Of a stretch of 64,000 nt of DNA, positions 1-10,398 are shown in pieces. Position numbers and translations under genes: made by a program. Each line of letters starts with the position of its first letter. Position 1 is the first letter of the stretch. The stretch comes from Diphasiastrum complanatum. Taxonomy: Eukaryota > Streptophyta > Lycopodiopsida > Lycopodiales > Lycopodiaceae. The DNA lies in NCBI GenBank assembly GCA_029204225.1, contig CM055094.1, forward strand, positions 21,200,331-21,264,330. Reading direction: 5' to 3'. A model generated the notes under the pieces. The model made no database searches and was not told the origin of the DNA. It was given only the letters and a program-made list of their open reading frames with translations.

Positions 1-253
1 CCTCCAATGCAGCGATATTCCACCTCACGGCATAGGGCAGATGGGTGGTCATATCTTGTGTAACCTCCCTCACAGCCTGGTACAAGGCTGCTTTCAGGAT
101 CACAAGTTTGGTGTACCTCTGCAAGGCCCTGATGTCCCTCAACCATGGACGATGAGGTCTTCCACGTCTTTGCGAAGATATGGGTTTAGATGTCTGGGGA
201 CGGGACAGTTGAACAAAATGTGTAAGCCTAGCGGTTTGCTTCGTCCATGCCAT
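1..253 (-). CDS. CENH3-like histone H3 variant, copy 1 (cut by window edge)
   Basis: This minus-strand frame starts at the ATG at 253-251 and stays open for 84 codons to the window edge. The protein opens MAWTKQTAR, so it keeps most of the histone H3 tail start MARTKQTAR with Arg2 changed to Trp. The following tail has no counterpart of the H3 K9, K14 or K27 region. Then come an alpha-N/alpha-1 segment (RPWLRDI, VREVTQDM) and an RW pair at the start of alpha-2, as in plant CENH3. The C-terminal half of the fold lies outside the window. It matches the fuller copies at 2113 and 46133 with several substitutions, so it may already be decaying. Histone identity is inferred from motif order; expression is unknown. 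Confidence 0.6.
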   Translation of the reverse strand, partial: MAWTKQTARLTHFVQLSRPQTSKPISSQRRGRPHRPWLRDIRALQRYTKLVILKAALYQAVREVTQDMTTHLPYAVRWNIAALE

Positions 254-982
254 TGAGGCCGGATATCTATACCACGTGAGGACAGAGATACAACAGAAGA
301 GAGCTAAATTATCTCGCGTAATGGCGACACTGAGAACTCTAGAGGTGGCAGAGACAGACGGGGAGAGGCAGGGGCTTGCATGATGGCGATACTGGGAAAG
401 TCAGGCTGATATCGCTACGACGTGAGAGGGTGTAAGGAATAGGCCTAAAGACGAGGTCGCTTGCATGATGGCGATATCATGAATGCAGGTCGTATGGAAG
501 CAATCACACATGACAGCAAATTACGTGAAAACCTATACAATCCCTGGGAATGGACTTATATAGGAGAAAAAAGTTGGCACGTGTGAATCCCAGTGACACA
601 TGGCCAAGTCAGTAGCTGACATGTGGAACCACACGTTTGTATATGCATGTGTGAAACTGCCTGTCTGGATCAACACGTGTGGGATCCCATGTGGGGACAC
701 GAGGCCGAATGGACAGCGACATGTGTTCTTGCACGTATCGGCTCGCACGTGTGGTTACGTGGCCCAATCGTAACTGACGTGTGGGACCACACTTCTGTAT
801 CCGCACATGTGAAACTTGCGCATGTGGCCATGTGGTCGAATGGTTTGGTGACATGTGTTCTGGCACGTGTTAGCTCGCTCATGTGGGCACGTGGCCGAAT
901 GGCAGATTGACATGTATTGTAGCACGTGTGGTCTCACACTTGTGGATGGTTGTATTACACGACATAGATCTGATCCGCTGTT
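254..982 (-). promoter_or_regulatory. Promoter of histone copy 1: TATA box and decayed G-box array
   Basis: This is the upstream side of the minus-strand histone gene. On the minus strand 564-555 reads CCTATATAAG, a good TATA box about 300 bp from the ATG. Beyond it, 576-930 holds six perfect CACGTG G-boxes and many near matches (CACATG, CATGTG, TACGTG). The same layout is found upstream of the histone copies at 2113, 15988, 28313 and 46133, where 9 to 11 G-boxes remain perfect. Between ATG and TATA, short inverted motifs (ATGGCGATA and TATCGCTAC) recur. Open frames across this region are by-products of the repeated motif. Confidence 0.6.
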
Positions 983-1730
983 GTCAAGCCTATATGGCAG
1001 ACTGCAACATACCAACATGAACATACTAGCATCCAGCCTATGTCATGCCTATATGACCTACCACGCAAGCCTATGATAGGCCTACATGGCTTGCCACATG
1101 GCAAGTCCCAAGCCTGTGTGGTTTATCTCATGACATGCCTATATGGCTTGCCACATGGCAACCTGGGAGCCCCAGCTCTCTCTCTCTAGCTCCACTCAAG
1201 CCTACATGGCAGAGCTTGGTTGGCTTGCCACACAAGCCTATGGCAAGCCTATGTGGTATCCTGCGACATGCTTACCTGGGAAGCATCAGAAATATGCCAT
1301 GCCTATGTGGCTTGCCACACAAGCCTATGGTTTATCTCATGACATGCCTACATGGCTTGCCACATGGCAACTTCGGAGCCACAGCTCTCTCTCTCTAGCT
1401 CCACTCAAGCCTACATGGCAGAGCTTGGTTTGCTTGCCGCACAAGCCTATTGCAAGCCTATGTGGTAGCCTGCGACATGCTTACGTGGGAAGCATCAGAA
1501 ATATGCCATGCCTATGTGGCCTGCCACACAAGCCTATGGTAGGCCTGTGTGGTTTGCCAAGTGGAAAATTTTGAGCCCACCTATATATATATATAGATCT
1601 CTAGGTCCACTCAAGCCTACGTGGCACAGGGCCCAGTTGGCTTGACGTACAAGGTTATGGTAGGCCTACATGGCTTGCCACATGGCAACCCTCAAGCCAG
1701 CATGATTTGCCATGTGGCATACCGCTGCCA
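983..1730. repeat. CATGTGGC satellite with 209-bp tandem duplication
   Basis: The sequence is built from short motifs such as GCCTATGTGGC, TTGCCACATGGCAA and AAGCCTACATGGC, often on both strands. A 209-bp unit beginning TTTATCTCATGACATGCC occurs at about 1122 and again at about 1331. The same duplicated block recurs before each histone copy, near 27323/27532, 45149 and 59995. It joins the G-box region of copy 1 abruptly at about 983. Long open frames here (for example 1143-1574) have periodic composition and are not credible genes. A short (TA)n tract lies near 1583. Confidence 0.8.
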
Positions 1731-2113
1731 TAGGTGTTTCGAAACCTCATGACAAGAAGCATGTCCTTGGGCATCAGTGTCACCCTCTTGCCATGAATGG
1801 AACACAGCATCGAATCCTCAAACAATTTTGTCTGGAAGTCCTCGTATGCAATATGGATGGCCTCCAATGTAGCGATATTCCACCTCACTACACAGGGCAG
1901 ATGCGTGGTCATATGTTGTGTAACCTCCCTCACAGCCCGATACAAGGCTGCTTTCAGGATCACAAGTTTGGTGTACCTTTGCAAGGCCCTGATGTCCCTC
2001 AACCATGGACGACGAGGGCTTTCGCGTCTTTGCGGACGTATGGGTTCAAATGTCTGGGGACAGGATGGTTGAACAAAATGGGTAAGCCTAGCGGTTTGCT
2101 TCACCCGAGCCAT
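1655..2113 (-). CDS. CENH3-like histone H3 variant, copy 2 (152 aa)
   Basis: The frame runs uninterrupted from ATG 2113 to a stop at 1655. It starts MARVKQTAR, then has a proline- and arginine-rich tail lacking H3 Lys9, Lys14 and Lys27 equivalents. A full histone fold follows: alpha-N RPWLRDI, alpha-1 ending VREVTQHM, an enlarged loop 1, an RW pair opening alpha-2, then FEDSMLCSIHGKRVTLMPKD, which matches the most conserved C-terminal H3 block. The RW pair and the SMLC and VTLM residues resemble plant CENH3 more than canonical H3. A CGA codon here replaces the TGA stop of copies at 28313 and 46133, adding 28 residues of satellite-derived tail. The gene has no intron. The role would be nucleosome assembly at centromeres if functional; that is inference. 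Confidence 0.7.
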   Translation of the reverse strand: MARVKQTARLTHFVQPSCPQTFEPIRPQRRESPRRPWLRDIRALQRYTKLVILKAALYRAVREVTQHMTTHLPCVVRWNIATLEAIHIAYEDFQTKLFEDSMLCSIHGKRVTLMPKDMLLVMRFRNTYGSGMPHGKSCWLEGCHVASHVGLP

Positions 2114-2895
2114 TGAGGCAGGATATCTATACCACGTGAGGACAAAGATACAGCAGAAGAGAGAGCTAAATTATCTCGCATAATGGCGACAGTGAGAACT
2201 CTAAGGGTGATATCGCTACAACGCGAGAGAGTGGCAGAGACAGGCGGGGAGAGGCAGGAGCTTGCATGATGGCGATACTGGGAAAGTCAAGCTGATATCG
2301 CTACGACGTGAGAGGGTGTAAGAAATAGGCCTGGGGACGAGGTCGCTCGCATGATGGCGATATCACGAATGCAGGTCGTATGGAAGCAATTAAACATGAC
2401 AGCAAATTACGCGAAAACCTATACAATCCCTGGGAATCGCCTTATATAGGAGAAAAAAGTTGGCACGTGTGAATCCCAGCGACACGTGGCCCAGTCAGTA
2501 GCTGACACGTGGAACCACATGCTTGTATACGCATGTGTGAAACTGCACGTCTAGATCAACACGTGTGGGATGCCATGTGGGGGCACGTGGTCGAATGGAT
2601 CATCGACGTGTTCTTGCACGTATCGGCTTGCACGTGTGGTCACGTGGCCCAATCAGTAACTGACGTGTGGGACCACACTTCTATATCCGCACGTGTGAAA
2701 CTTGCACATGTGGCCATGTGGTCGAATGGTTTGGTGACGTGTGTTCTGGCACGTGTTAGCTCGCACGTGTGGGCACGTGGCCGAATGGCAGATTGACGTG
2801 TATTGTAGCACGTATGGTCTCACACATGTGGACGGTTGTATTACGCGCCATAGATCTGATCCGCTGTTGGATCGACGAGTGTACGGCTTGGGTTT
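2114..2895 (-). promoter_or_regulatory. Promoter of histone copy 2: TATA box plus eleven G-boxes
   Basis: Minus-strand CCTATATAAG at 2450-2441 is a TATA box about 330 bp upstream of the ATG. From about 2463 to 2790 I count eleven perfect CACGTG palindromes in roughly 330 bp, plus several TGACGTG/ACGTCA cores. ACGTCA is also the hexamer known from plant histone promoters, and CACGTG binds bZIP and bHLH factors. The 5' leader region (2114-2440) carries repeated ATGGCGATA motifs in both orientations. This is the least decayed G-box array of the window. Confidence 0.65.
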
Positions 2896-2930
2896 TATTG
2901 GTTTTAGCTATATAAATGTTGTTTGATCAG

Positions 2931-3126
2931 TTAAAATTTTTTGCTAAGTTTTGGATTATCACTCCCTGTAGCTCTTGGTGTGTGAACCAAATACCATTCC
3001 ATCTTAAAATGACCTATTCTAGGAACATTGAGTGGTGTGTCGCTCATATGATTCTTAATTATCTCTGGATATTCTGTTTTACTAAAAATCCAAAATAGAA
3101 TTTCATACTCTTCTTTAAAACCTGTT
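2931..3126 (-). pseudogene. Terminal exon fragment of unknown multi-exon gene (copy 1)
   Basis: On the minus strand a 64-codon open stretch runs from 3126 to a TAA at 2933-2931. It contains YEILFWIFSKTEYPEIIKN and, further on, PRIGHFKMEWYLVHTPRATG. The same exon is present at 46951-47150 with conservative changes. Just upstream is a pyrimidine-rich ...TTTTATTTTGCAG that looks like a splice acceptor, but comparison with the copy near 47000 shows that a deletion has joined this exon to the intron next to another exon. I do not recognise the family. The surrounding gene pieces are at 3240-3832 in this unit. Confidence 0.4.
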
Positions 3127-3239
3127 CTGCAAAATAAAAATAAGATTTATAAAAAAAAAATTCACAACCATTGATGTGCTAGATGAAACAAAACACATGA
3201 ATAGTTTAAAACATAATCCTACTTGAAAGGATATATTCT

Positions 3240-3832
3240 TTTTTTCCGTTGACCCCCACTTGTTGAGAGCTCGTCAATACTTTTTAAAATAACTGTTTTT
3301 CGCTTATTGCTCAGTATTTTCTTCCGTAATGTGTTTACTTCTACATTTATTTGACATTATGAGGTATACAATGTTTGTACAATTAGTTTCATATTGTCAG
3401 TATCTTGGTTGAGGTTTAATATAATATCTTGCAAACGAGAATTATCTATCTTCAAAATTTCATTTTCTTCTTTTGTTTGCAAAAAAATGTTTCTTTTTCT
3501 CGGTAGTCAGTAAGCAAACCATTCAACATATTTTCCAAACAGTGGATTCTTTTCATTGAATAACTAATGCCATAATTTTTCAATCTTTCACAATAACCCA
3601 ATAGACTATTGTGTCCTTCACACAAAAACAGTATGAGTTGTGTGACCAATCTAAAATTTGGATGTTGCATTGAGCTTGGATCGATTGGATACAAACTTAA
3701 ATCAACCCATAGATCACAATGTTTCCTGTCTTTCGTCCTTTGGTGAGATGATAAGGTGGACCCTTTCAGATTTTTTCTCGACAGTGGAGCATATTCTGTG
3801 GGAAGATCAATATGGAGATGATATTTAGGCAT
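3240..3832 (-). pseudogene. First-exon fragment of the same unknown gene (copy 1, frameshifted)
   Basis: The minus-strand frame starts at ATG 3832 (MPKYHLHIDLPTEYAPLSRK) and is open for 126 codons to 3452. After a T-run near 3488 the reading continues in another frame into a helical segment (near 3430-3290) rich in Leu, Asn and Glu that resembles a coiled coil. The second copy at 60743-61290 has the same break at the same place, so the break predates the duplication, or a short intron lies there. Amino-acid changes between copies are mostly conservative. The family is not recognised. Confidence 0.4.
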
Positions 3833-3887
3833 CTTAATAATCGATAGATTAATCTAGTAGAAAATCCACTTGTTATATATCTTGTAA

Positions 3888-4500
3888 GCTTCACTAGGTC
3901 GACCGTTTGGTGCTTCGGCTCAATCGACTGTGGAGGGCTTCGGATCGGTCGACTTTTGATGGACTCGGCTCAATCAACTTTGTATGCAGAGTATGGACGC
4001 TGAGCTCGTTCCACAGCGAATGTAGAGTATGTACGCACGCCTCAGTCCACGGTGATTGCAGAGTATGGGGGCACGGCTCTATGAGCAGTGTATGTAGAGT
4101 ATTGCTCGGCAGTGTATGGAGAATAGAAATTTGTGGAAAAATTTGTGGAAAAATTTGGAGCAATGTCGCTCTGATAGGATGTGGAAACGATGATGTTTCT
4201 TTGCGATAATGTACTAGTAGAGAGCTTTCAACCCAAATCCGTGAATGTGTGGTTTTGACAAGCTCCAGTAGCACTACCCCTCAGCATTTGGCTCGTGCTA
4301 GATGTGACAATTTTTGTGTAATGTAGCAGATCTCGGCAGCTTAGGGTTTTTGAAAATGGATGATGATGGCACTCTGGATCCGTGGTGGATGTATGTAGAT
4401 GGTGTCCAAGGATGTGAAGGAGTAATCAAACACGGTCGTAGCGAATGGCAGATCGCCATTAAAAGATGGAAAATCGATCCTTTGAAGCTATAGCTTTTCA
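3888..4500 (-). repeat. Element X fragment with 36-bp minisatellite
   Basis: This is a partial copy of a dispersed repeat seen at least nine times in the window. It includes three 36-bp tandem units (about 3979-4086), each centred on GCAGAGTATGG, then a 24-bp partial unit. Read on the minus strand each unit encodes 12 residues of the form HTLHSLWTELS, so unit number can change without a frameshift. The left end (3888-3915) matches 62086-62113. The minus-strand frame 3894-4274 is open but its companion frames differ among copies; no known protein domain is visible. Confidence 0.6.
4356..4493 (+). other. Possible 45-codon small ORF inside element X
   Basis: A plus-strand ATG at 4356 opens a 45-residue frame beginning MDDDGTLDPWWMYVDG and ending KIDPLKL before TAG at 4491. 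In other copies the frame is shortened by TGA: 30 codons at 17371-17463 and 21 codons at 33252-33317. The start context is AAAATGG. The loss in other copies argues against strong selection. It may be a remnant exon; no function is visible. Confidence 0.2.
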
Positions 4501-5634
4501 ATGCTTCTGAATTCCATTTCCATGCCTGAAGAAGGAAGTGCCAGCATCAAATCTTCTCCCATCAGAGTTTGTTTTCATTTCCTAAAAAGCATGCATGGCA
4601 GCATGGCAGTAAAGCATGATATTGTGACTTTTTGTAATGTTCCTGCAACATTTGCTTACATACATAGCTACACCAAATGAGAAAATTAAGGACCTAGATT
4701 CTTAAAGACTTTTCTGAGGTTGAAGTTCTAGTTTTTCTACAAATCAACTTCCTCTGAAAGTTTCTTTTTTGTGGAAATGATGCTATTTATACCAAGTGTA
4801 GGCTAATTTGTAACGGCAAAGATGGAGTTTGCAGCTCACCATGATTATGATCATTTGCAAGTAGCCTATTATAAGCAAATTGGCTGCACTTTCGTGTTAT
4901 CTTAGCACATATGAATGTAGCTTGTGATATTATTGGTTTGATATTCTAGTAGCTTTTTTGCACCATTTAAGGTAAGAGAAAGAGAGCACAATCTTTAACG
5001 CTTGCTTCTTGTACAACCAAATTACCTTCCAATTTTTTCAAGCCTGTTTGTGGTAAAGTGTCTCACATCTCTATGGAACATATGCACAAAAGTGAATCAC
5101 TTTCTGCCACATGATGATAGTGATACATTGTGCACTAGGGAATCACACTGTTGATAAGTTGGATTCACATTTACATCATGAAGCAAATAGTCTTGTAAGT
5201 TTCGTGTTCAAGTGGATCGGAAGCTCGCTCCAATTGATGTTGAGATTAATATATCATGCTATCTCTAGCCTAATAGCCACACACTCGATGTTTGGATCCA
5301 TAAAATATTCACACAAAGGGACATAGGTCTACCACGTAGGTCTGCCACGTAGTTTTCAATCAGTCAAAAGGAAGGTAGATCCTTATCTTTGGTACTGTAA
5401 TAGTTAGTTCTTAGACTTATTGAGATCTTAGAAATTAAATTTTAGGGTCAGCGCAAAGTTTTTGACAAGTGCTCATCAAGTGAATGCAATTCTAGTCAAG
5501 ATTGTGTTCAATTTTGCTTGATTTGTGAGATATTTGGATTGATTATTGCATGATGATTCAACTGATATTTATGTGCATATGATTCCTTTTGGTTCAGGTT
5601 AGGTGAATCCTATATCCTTGTGAAGTTGAGATCA
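4501..5634. repeat. Conserved flank between element X and copia B
   Basis: About 1.1 kb of AT-rich sequence that recurs at 17541-18664, 29601-30713 and 50873-51866. It contains a short plus-strand open stretch near 5130-5326 with a hydrophobic run (FVFKWIGSSLQLMLRLIYHA) that is also present near 22040, 35700 and 54490, sometimes with stops. GGTCTACCACGTAGGTCTGCCACGTAG near 5327 is a small direct repeat. I see no complete gene. Confidence 0.5.
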
Positions 5635-5965
5635 ATGAATGCATATCTTCTGGATTCACATGATAGATTGAATGCTTCTAATTATTCGATTTGGAAGCTA
5701 AGAATGGAATCAATCCTTATTTTACAAGATCTAATGGATATAGTGAGTGGCTAAGAGGATGAGCCTATTCACCCTCAAGAAGCTACAAAATACAAAAGGA
5801 GGTGCAAGGTTGCTCTCCATTGTATAAAATGAATTAGCTCATGAGCTTCTTAAGGAGATAGGTGCTTGCATGTTGGCTCAAGAATCATGGGAAACTCTTC
5901 AAAAGATATATGAATCCAAGAATACTTCAAGGTTGCTATCCTTGAATAATCAAATCCATATGTGC
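5635..5965 (+). mobile_element. Copia B gag remnant (unit 0)
   Basis: The frame opens at ATG 5635 with LLDSHDRLNASNYSIWKLRM, which parallels the start of the intact copia Gag at 37848 (ESNDRLTSLNYSTWKVRM). A TAA at about 5751 and a one-base shift near 5828 break it. The fragment ends near 5965, where it is fused directly to the two-repeat protein gene. Copies in units A, B and C extend much further, so unit 0 has lost the rest by deletion. Confidence 0.65.
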
Positions 5966-5969
5966 TGAG

Positions 5970-7382
5970 AAATATCAATAATCCGTATGCCAAAATATCA
6001 AAAACTACGAAATCTATATGCAAAAGAGATTTGGAGGCACATGATATCAGTAATTCGATTCTGGTAGGACGCAAAAATGCGGACAAGTCAGTTCCAACGA
6101 CGACATCTAATTTGATCGGGAGCTCTTCTCAACAAGAATTAATGGCGTCTACCGGTTGGAGAGCTCCAGTCCTCACGGTTTAGGGTTGAGCAAGCACCAA
6201 AGCACGTCCAGAATGATCCTTCTTTCGACCCAAAATTTCGTAGAAGACGAGCATGGAGATCGGAAGACAACATATCAGCATATCCTTGCAACTTTGCGAT
6301 AATAGATGGCTCGTTCTCTTCTCAGAAGGAATGTCATACATCAATCAATAATTTTTGGGAACTGAGTTTTGATTCTCGCGATCCTACAATCCAGCTACAA
6401 CACAAGTTCTGCCAGTTTCTGATGACTGTCATGGGCCAAAGGTTTGAGCAAAATCCACAATTTTACATCAATCCCAACAAAGCGGTCCTTCACATGGAGG
6501 ATACCAGGAATCTATTTACAGATTCAATACTTTCCAGCAGACTCCATACATATCTTCAAAGAGATGTGCACTTCAGGATTTATCATCAATGCTGATGAGG
6601 GTTACATGTACAACCAGAGATCAAAATCATTTACTGGTCGAAGACAAATACTGACTCGAAACTGCTTCAACTGGCTACGTGAGCAAAATCATAAGCATGC
6701 TAGTAATTCGACTTTGATAGGATGGAAAGACGGGGACAAGTCAGTTCCAACGACGGCATCTAATTCGATGAGGAGCTCTTCTCAGCCAGATTTAATTGCG
6801 TCGACCGGTTGGAGAGCTCCATTCCTCAAAGATACGTACGTCTATGAAATGCTTGATCAATCACCAAAGCAAATTCAGAATGATCCTTCTTTTGACCCAA
6901 GTTTTCGTAGAAGACGAGCGCTAGCATGGAGATCGGAAGACAACATATCAGCGTATCCTTGCAACTTTTCGATAATAGATGGCTTGTTCTCTTCTCAGAA
7001 GGAATGTCATACATCCATCAAGAATTTTTGCAAATTAACTTATGATTCTGACGATCCTACAATCAAGCTACAACACAAGTTTTGCCAGTTTCTGATGACT
7101 GTCATGGGCCGAAGGTTTGAGCAGGATCCACAATTTTTCATCAATCCCAAGAAACCGGCGCTTCACATGGAGGATACCAGGATCTATTTCCCTTTACAAT
7201 ACTTTCCTGCAGACTCCATACAAATCTTCGAAGAAATGTGCACTTCAGGCTTTATCATCAATGCTGATATGGCTTACACCCAGAGATCAAAAGCATTTGC
7301 TGGTCGAAGACAAATGCTGACTCGAACCTGCTCCAAGTGGCTGCGCGAGCAATATCATAAGCATGATGACCACTATTCCTGA
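5970..7382 (+). pseudogene. Two-repeat protein gene, unit 0 copy (broken)
   Basis: This is the first of four copies of an unknown gene (best copy 22784-24297). It lacks the coiled-coil start of the exon because copia B sequence is joined at about 5970. The frame is lost near 6170, where the sequence after GCTCCAGTCCTCA differs from the better copies and gives a TAG at 6181. A second frame is open from 6444 to 7382 (312 codons), covering the end of repeat 1 and all of repeat 2 up to the shared C-terminus. Motifs seen are RRRRALAWRSEDN and FEEMCTSGFIINAD. The same lesion near 6170 is found in the unit C copy (55249-56747). Confidence 0.5.
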
Positions 7383-9085
7383 ACAAATGTTATGAAGAAA
7401 ATCCTTTAGGTGCAATTTTTTGAATTGAGTACATTGAAAACATCAACATTTGTTGATTGGAGCTTTTAAGATTGACCATTATAGTTATCTAGGGCCAATG
7501 TATATGGCACTCAAGTGCTAATCTATCTCTCCACTGCTTTTGAAATGTCCACTTTAGGTCATAATCTATGACCTAGATATACCTTCTTCTCATTGTGTAT
7601 ATGTATATGTTCTCATCGTTGATATTTGATTTAATGTATTAAATGAACATTGAATGCTCATTAAATCAAAATCAACAATAATTAGGTTACACATATTCTG
7701 TTCAAAAAATATTTAGACACACAATGAAATATCATATCGACAAGAGGGAACATATCACGGCAAAAGGACTAGACAGAAATTGTTTGTTAGTGATCATCCA
7801 TCCAAAGTAGGTGCACCACTTCCAAATTCTAATCTTACTCCAAGCCTTTTTGTGAGACTACTAATATTTTTGGAAAACACATGTTCTTCATATTCCAAGC
7901 ATGCTCAGCATACCTCCAAGCACATAGCAAAGTAAACCGTACATCTTCTTTCCTTGCCCTACTTGTTGGTCTTCATCTCGTATGGTAAGTACTTGAGCCT
8001 TGATTGTTCCTTTGAATAAGAGCTTTTTGCTATAGTTTCAAGAGAGAAGCTTTCTGGAAAAGGGTCAACTTGGGAGTAGCTTAATATATTGATGTCATTT
8101 CAAATCATGATATCTTCATGGTTGTCACTCAAAATAATAGTAAATTGTTTGGTAACTTGGGGGAGCTTGATATGTAGCTAGGCAACTAAACAACAAATCA
8201 CCTCTAGATGGCTTCACAAGCTTGTCTAACTCATTCTTATAATTACTACCATTGTGTCTAACTTGCCAAATGCTAGGTGTAAAAGTATTTGACAAATGCA
8301 TAACTCTTTACTCTCCAAGTCTTAAGACTTACCAAGTGTTGTTTGTAGCTCATACTAGATGCTTTGAGAAGTTATATTAAGGACTTGGGGGGGGTTATCG
8401 AAAAGAATCCAATCTTGCCAAATACTAGGTGTAAAAGTGTTTGACATATTCCTAACTCTTTACTCTCCAAGTGTTGTTTTTAGCTCATAGTAAATGCTTT
8501 GAGAATATTGTTGCTGGTTATATTAATTTGGGGGGATTGCAAAGAATCGAACTTGAGTGTACAAGCCCAACTCAAGTGCAGACACCAACTCACCACACAT
8601 GGGAAGATCATTAAATTTGAATTTGAAGAAAAATCAAATTAAAAAAAAAATGAAAAACTATTTCTCCTTAGAGGCATTGTGGTCATCATCTAGACGAGCT
8701 GTGCTTGCGTGAATCGATAGAAACAAAGAAAATAATAATAACGAGTTTTTATCCTATTAATGCACCAATAATATATAAATATAATTGAATTAAATGGGAA
8801 GATTATAATTTTTATCGCTTCATTTAAACATTGATCTACTCATTTCAATGATTTCGTTCAAATTCAAATTCCAATGATTTGTGAAGTGCGAATGAATGCA
8901 ATGTAACTTGCATATGTTTGGAACATAGCATAGATTCATTATATGCTTTTTAACTATATGTTATTTAGTCGTGTAGCAAGGAATAAGCATTTTTTTTAAC
9001 AAATTTTCAATTTGTTTTTGGAAACCCTAGATTACAACATTTTAATATATTAACAAAAATGACTTAATTTGCATGAACAACTTTG
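7383..9085. repeat. 3' flank of the two-repeat gene (unit 0)
   Basis: This AT-rich block follows every copy of the two-repeat gene (also 24298-26100, 43759-44600, 56748-58705). Around 7740-7935 lies a segment that in units A, B and C is a 70-codon open frame ending SKHIAK; here one A is missing after its ATG, which shifts the frame. A G-run of 8 lies at 8387-8394; its counterpart in unit A has 29. Two related stretches (about 8270 and 8405) repeat the phrase AATACTAGGTGTAAAAGT. No clear gene. Confidence 0.5.
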
Positions 9086-10398
9086 AGTTTTGAAAATCCT
9101 AGATTACAGCTTCATTCAAACCTTTATGACTGGGCCCAGTTTTCTTCCAACTACCTCCATGACTATATCAAGAACAAGCAAACCTCCAGTTATTGGGCTA
9201 TCTTCTGATAGATGTCACTTTGCAGCAGTTGAGCCACCGACCTCGATTTTGAGGCCACTTGATGTTAGCAGATAAAAGCTTGGGAGACTCCCTCTGAACC
9301 AGCCAAGAATACCAACTCTACTTTCAGGCCTATTGCAACAGATTCCATGCAAGCGTCTTCTCAAAAGAGAAAGAGTTCCTCCTCTCCACAAGGGCCAACT
9401 GCAGAGACTCCACCTGTCTGTTACCAGAGCCGAACCTTCAACATAGTCATCAGCCGATTCCAGAACATCTCTGCCACAACATCTTCTAGTTCTGATGACC
9501 CAACTCAAGACAGAATTGACATCACCATGGAAAGCCTCGATATCTTTGAGATGAACATTGGTATCAGGAGGCACACTAGTTCCTGAGCCACATAGAGTTC
9601 CAACTTCCTCTTTTCAGTGGCTATCAGAGCCCATTTCTATTGCATATTGCTTATAACCACACCCACAGATTTTCCAGTTCATGCTATCTCCTAACCAAAA
9701 TTTTGTTTATATTATCCCTATATCTGGAGCTGACCTCAATACATTTGGCTTTCTTAGGGGACCAAACACAGTCAACAGGACCCTCAAAAAGATTGAATCC
9801 ACAACATACTTCAAATACATAGACCCCTCAGTGGACAAATGGAAAAAAAAAGATGGTTACCGTATCGAGGTCATAAATGATAAGCCCTTAGCTGCTCCAT
9901 GCGCTAATCTAACAAAATATACATTGCGCTATAGGTCCAAGATCATGCGTATCCCCATGAAACTATTCCACATGATGGCTGATTCTAGACTACACGATCA
10001 GAACCTTTATGACTGGGCCAAGTTTGCTTCCAACTGCCTCCATGACTATATCAAGAACAAGCAAACCTTTTGTTATTGGGCTATCTTCCGATAGATGTCA
10101 CTGTAGCAGTTGAGCCACCGACCTCAAGTTTGAGACCACTTGATGCTAGTAGATAAAAGCTTGGGAGACTCCCTCAGAACCAGCCAAGAATACCAACTCT
10201 ACTTCCAGGCCTATTGCAACAGATTCCACGCAAGCGGCTTCTCAAAAGAGAAAGAGTTCCTTCTCTCCACAATTGCCAACTGCAAAGCACCAAATGGTCG
10301 GCCTAGTGAAGCTTACATCGAGAGAGACACCCATGTCCTCTATGTCAACACGATGAGATTTCTTTGCCTGAGTGGGTAATAAATCGAGAACTATACAA
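9086..10398 (+). repeat. Element X, two overlapping partial copies in plus orientation
   Basis: The segments 9100-9580 and 9600-10380 are two pieces of element X head to tail. The second contains a 137-codon frame (9681-10094) with NFVYIIPISGADLNTFGF and RIPMKLFHMMADSRLHDQNL, followed near 10190-10377 by another frame with YFQAYCNRFHASGFSKEKEF. The first contains QKRKSSSSPQGPTAETPP fused in frame to a serine-rich stretch also found near 12090. All copies are split between frames. The encoded protein is not recognised; the basic QKRK run could be a nuclear signal. Confidence 0.5.

Noticed and set aside
1143-1574. 143-codon frame in the satellite, repeated at 27344 and 45163
   Set aside because: It consists of the periodic satellite motif (MACHMATWEP, LPHKPMASLCG); parallel frames are equally open, so the openness reflects base composition.
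1712-2116. 134-codon plus-strand frame over the histone gene
   Set aside because: It is the antisense of the histone coding sequence; the minus strand has the recognisable H3 fold.
2509-2796. 95-codon frame across the G-box array, present in several units
   Set aside because: It runs over the promoter motifs opposite to the histone gene; openness comes from CACGTG-type repeats and the copies are recent duplicates.
3979-4110. CRISPR-like spaced repeats
   Set aside because: The 36-bp units are contiguous without unique spacers and lie in plant DNA; they are a coding-type minisatellite.
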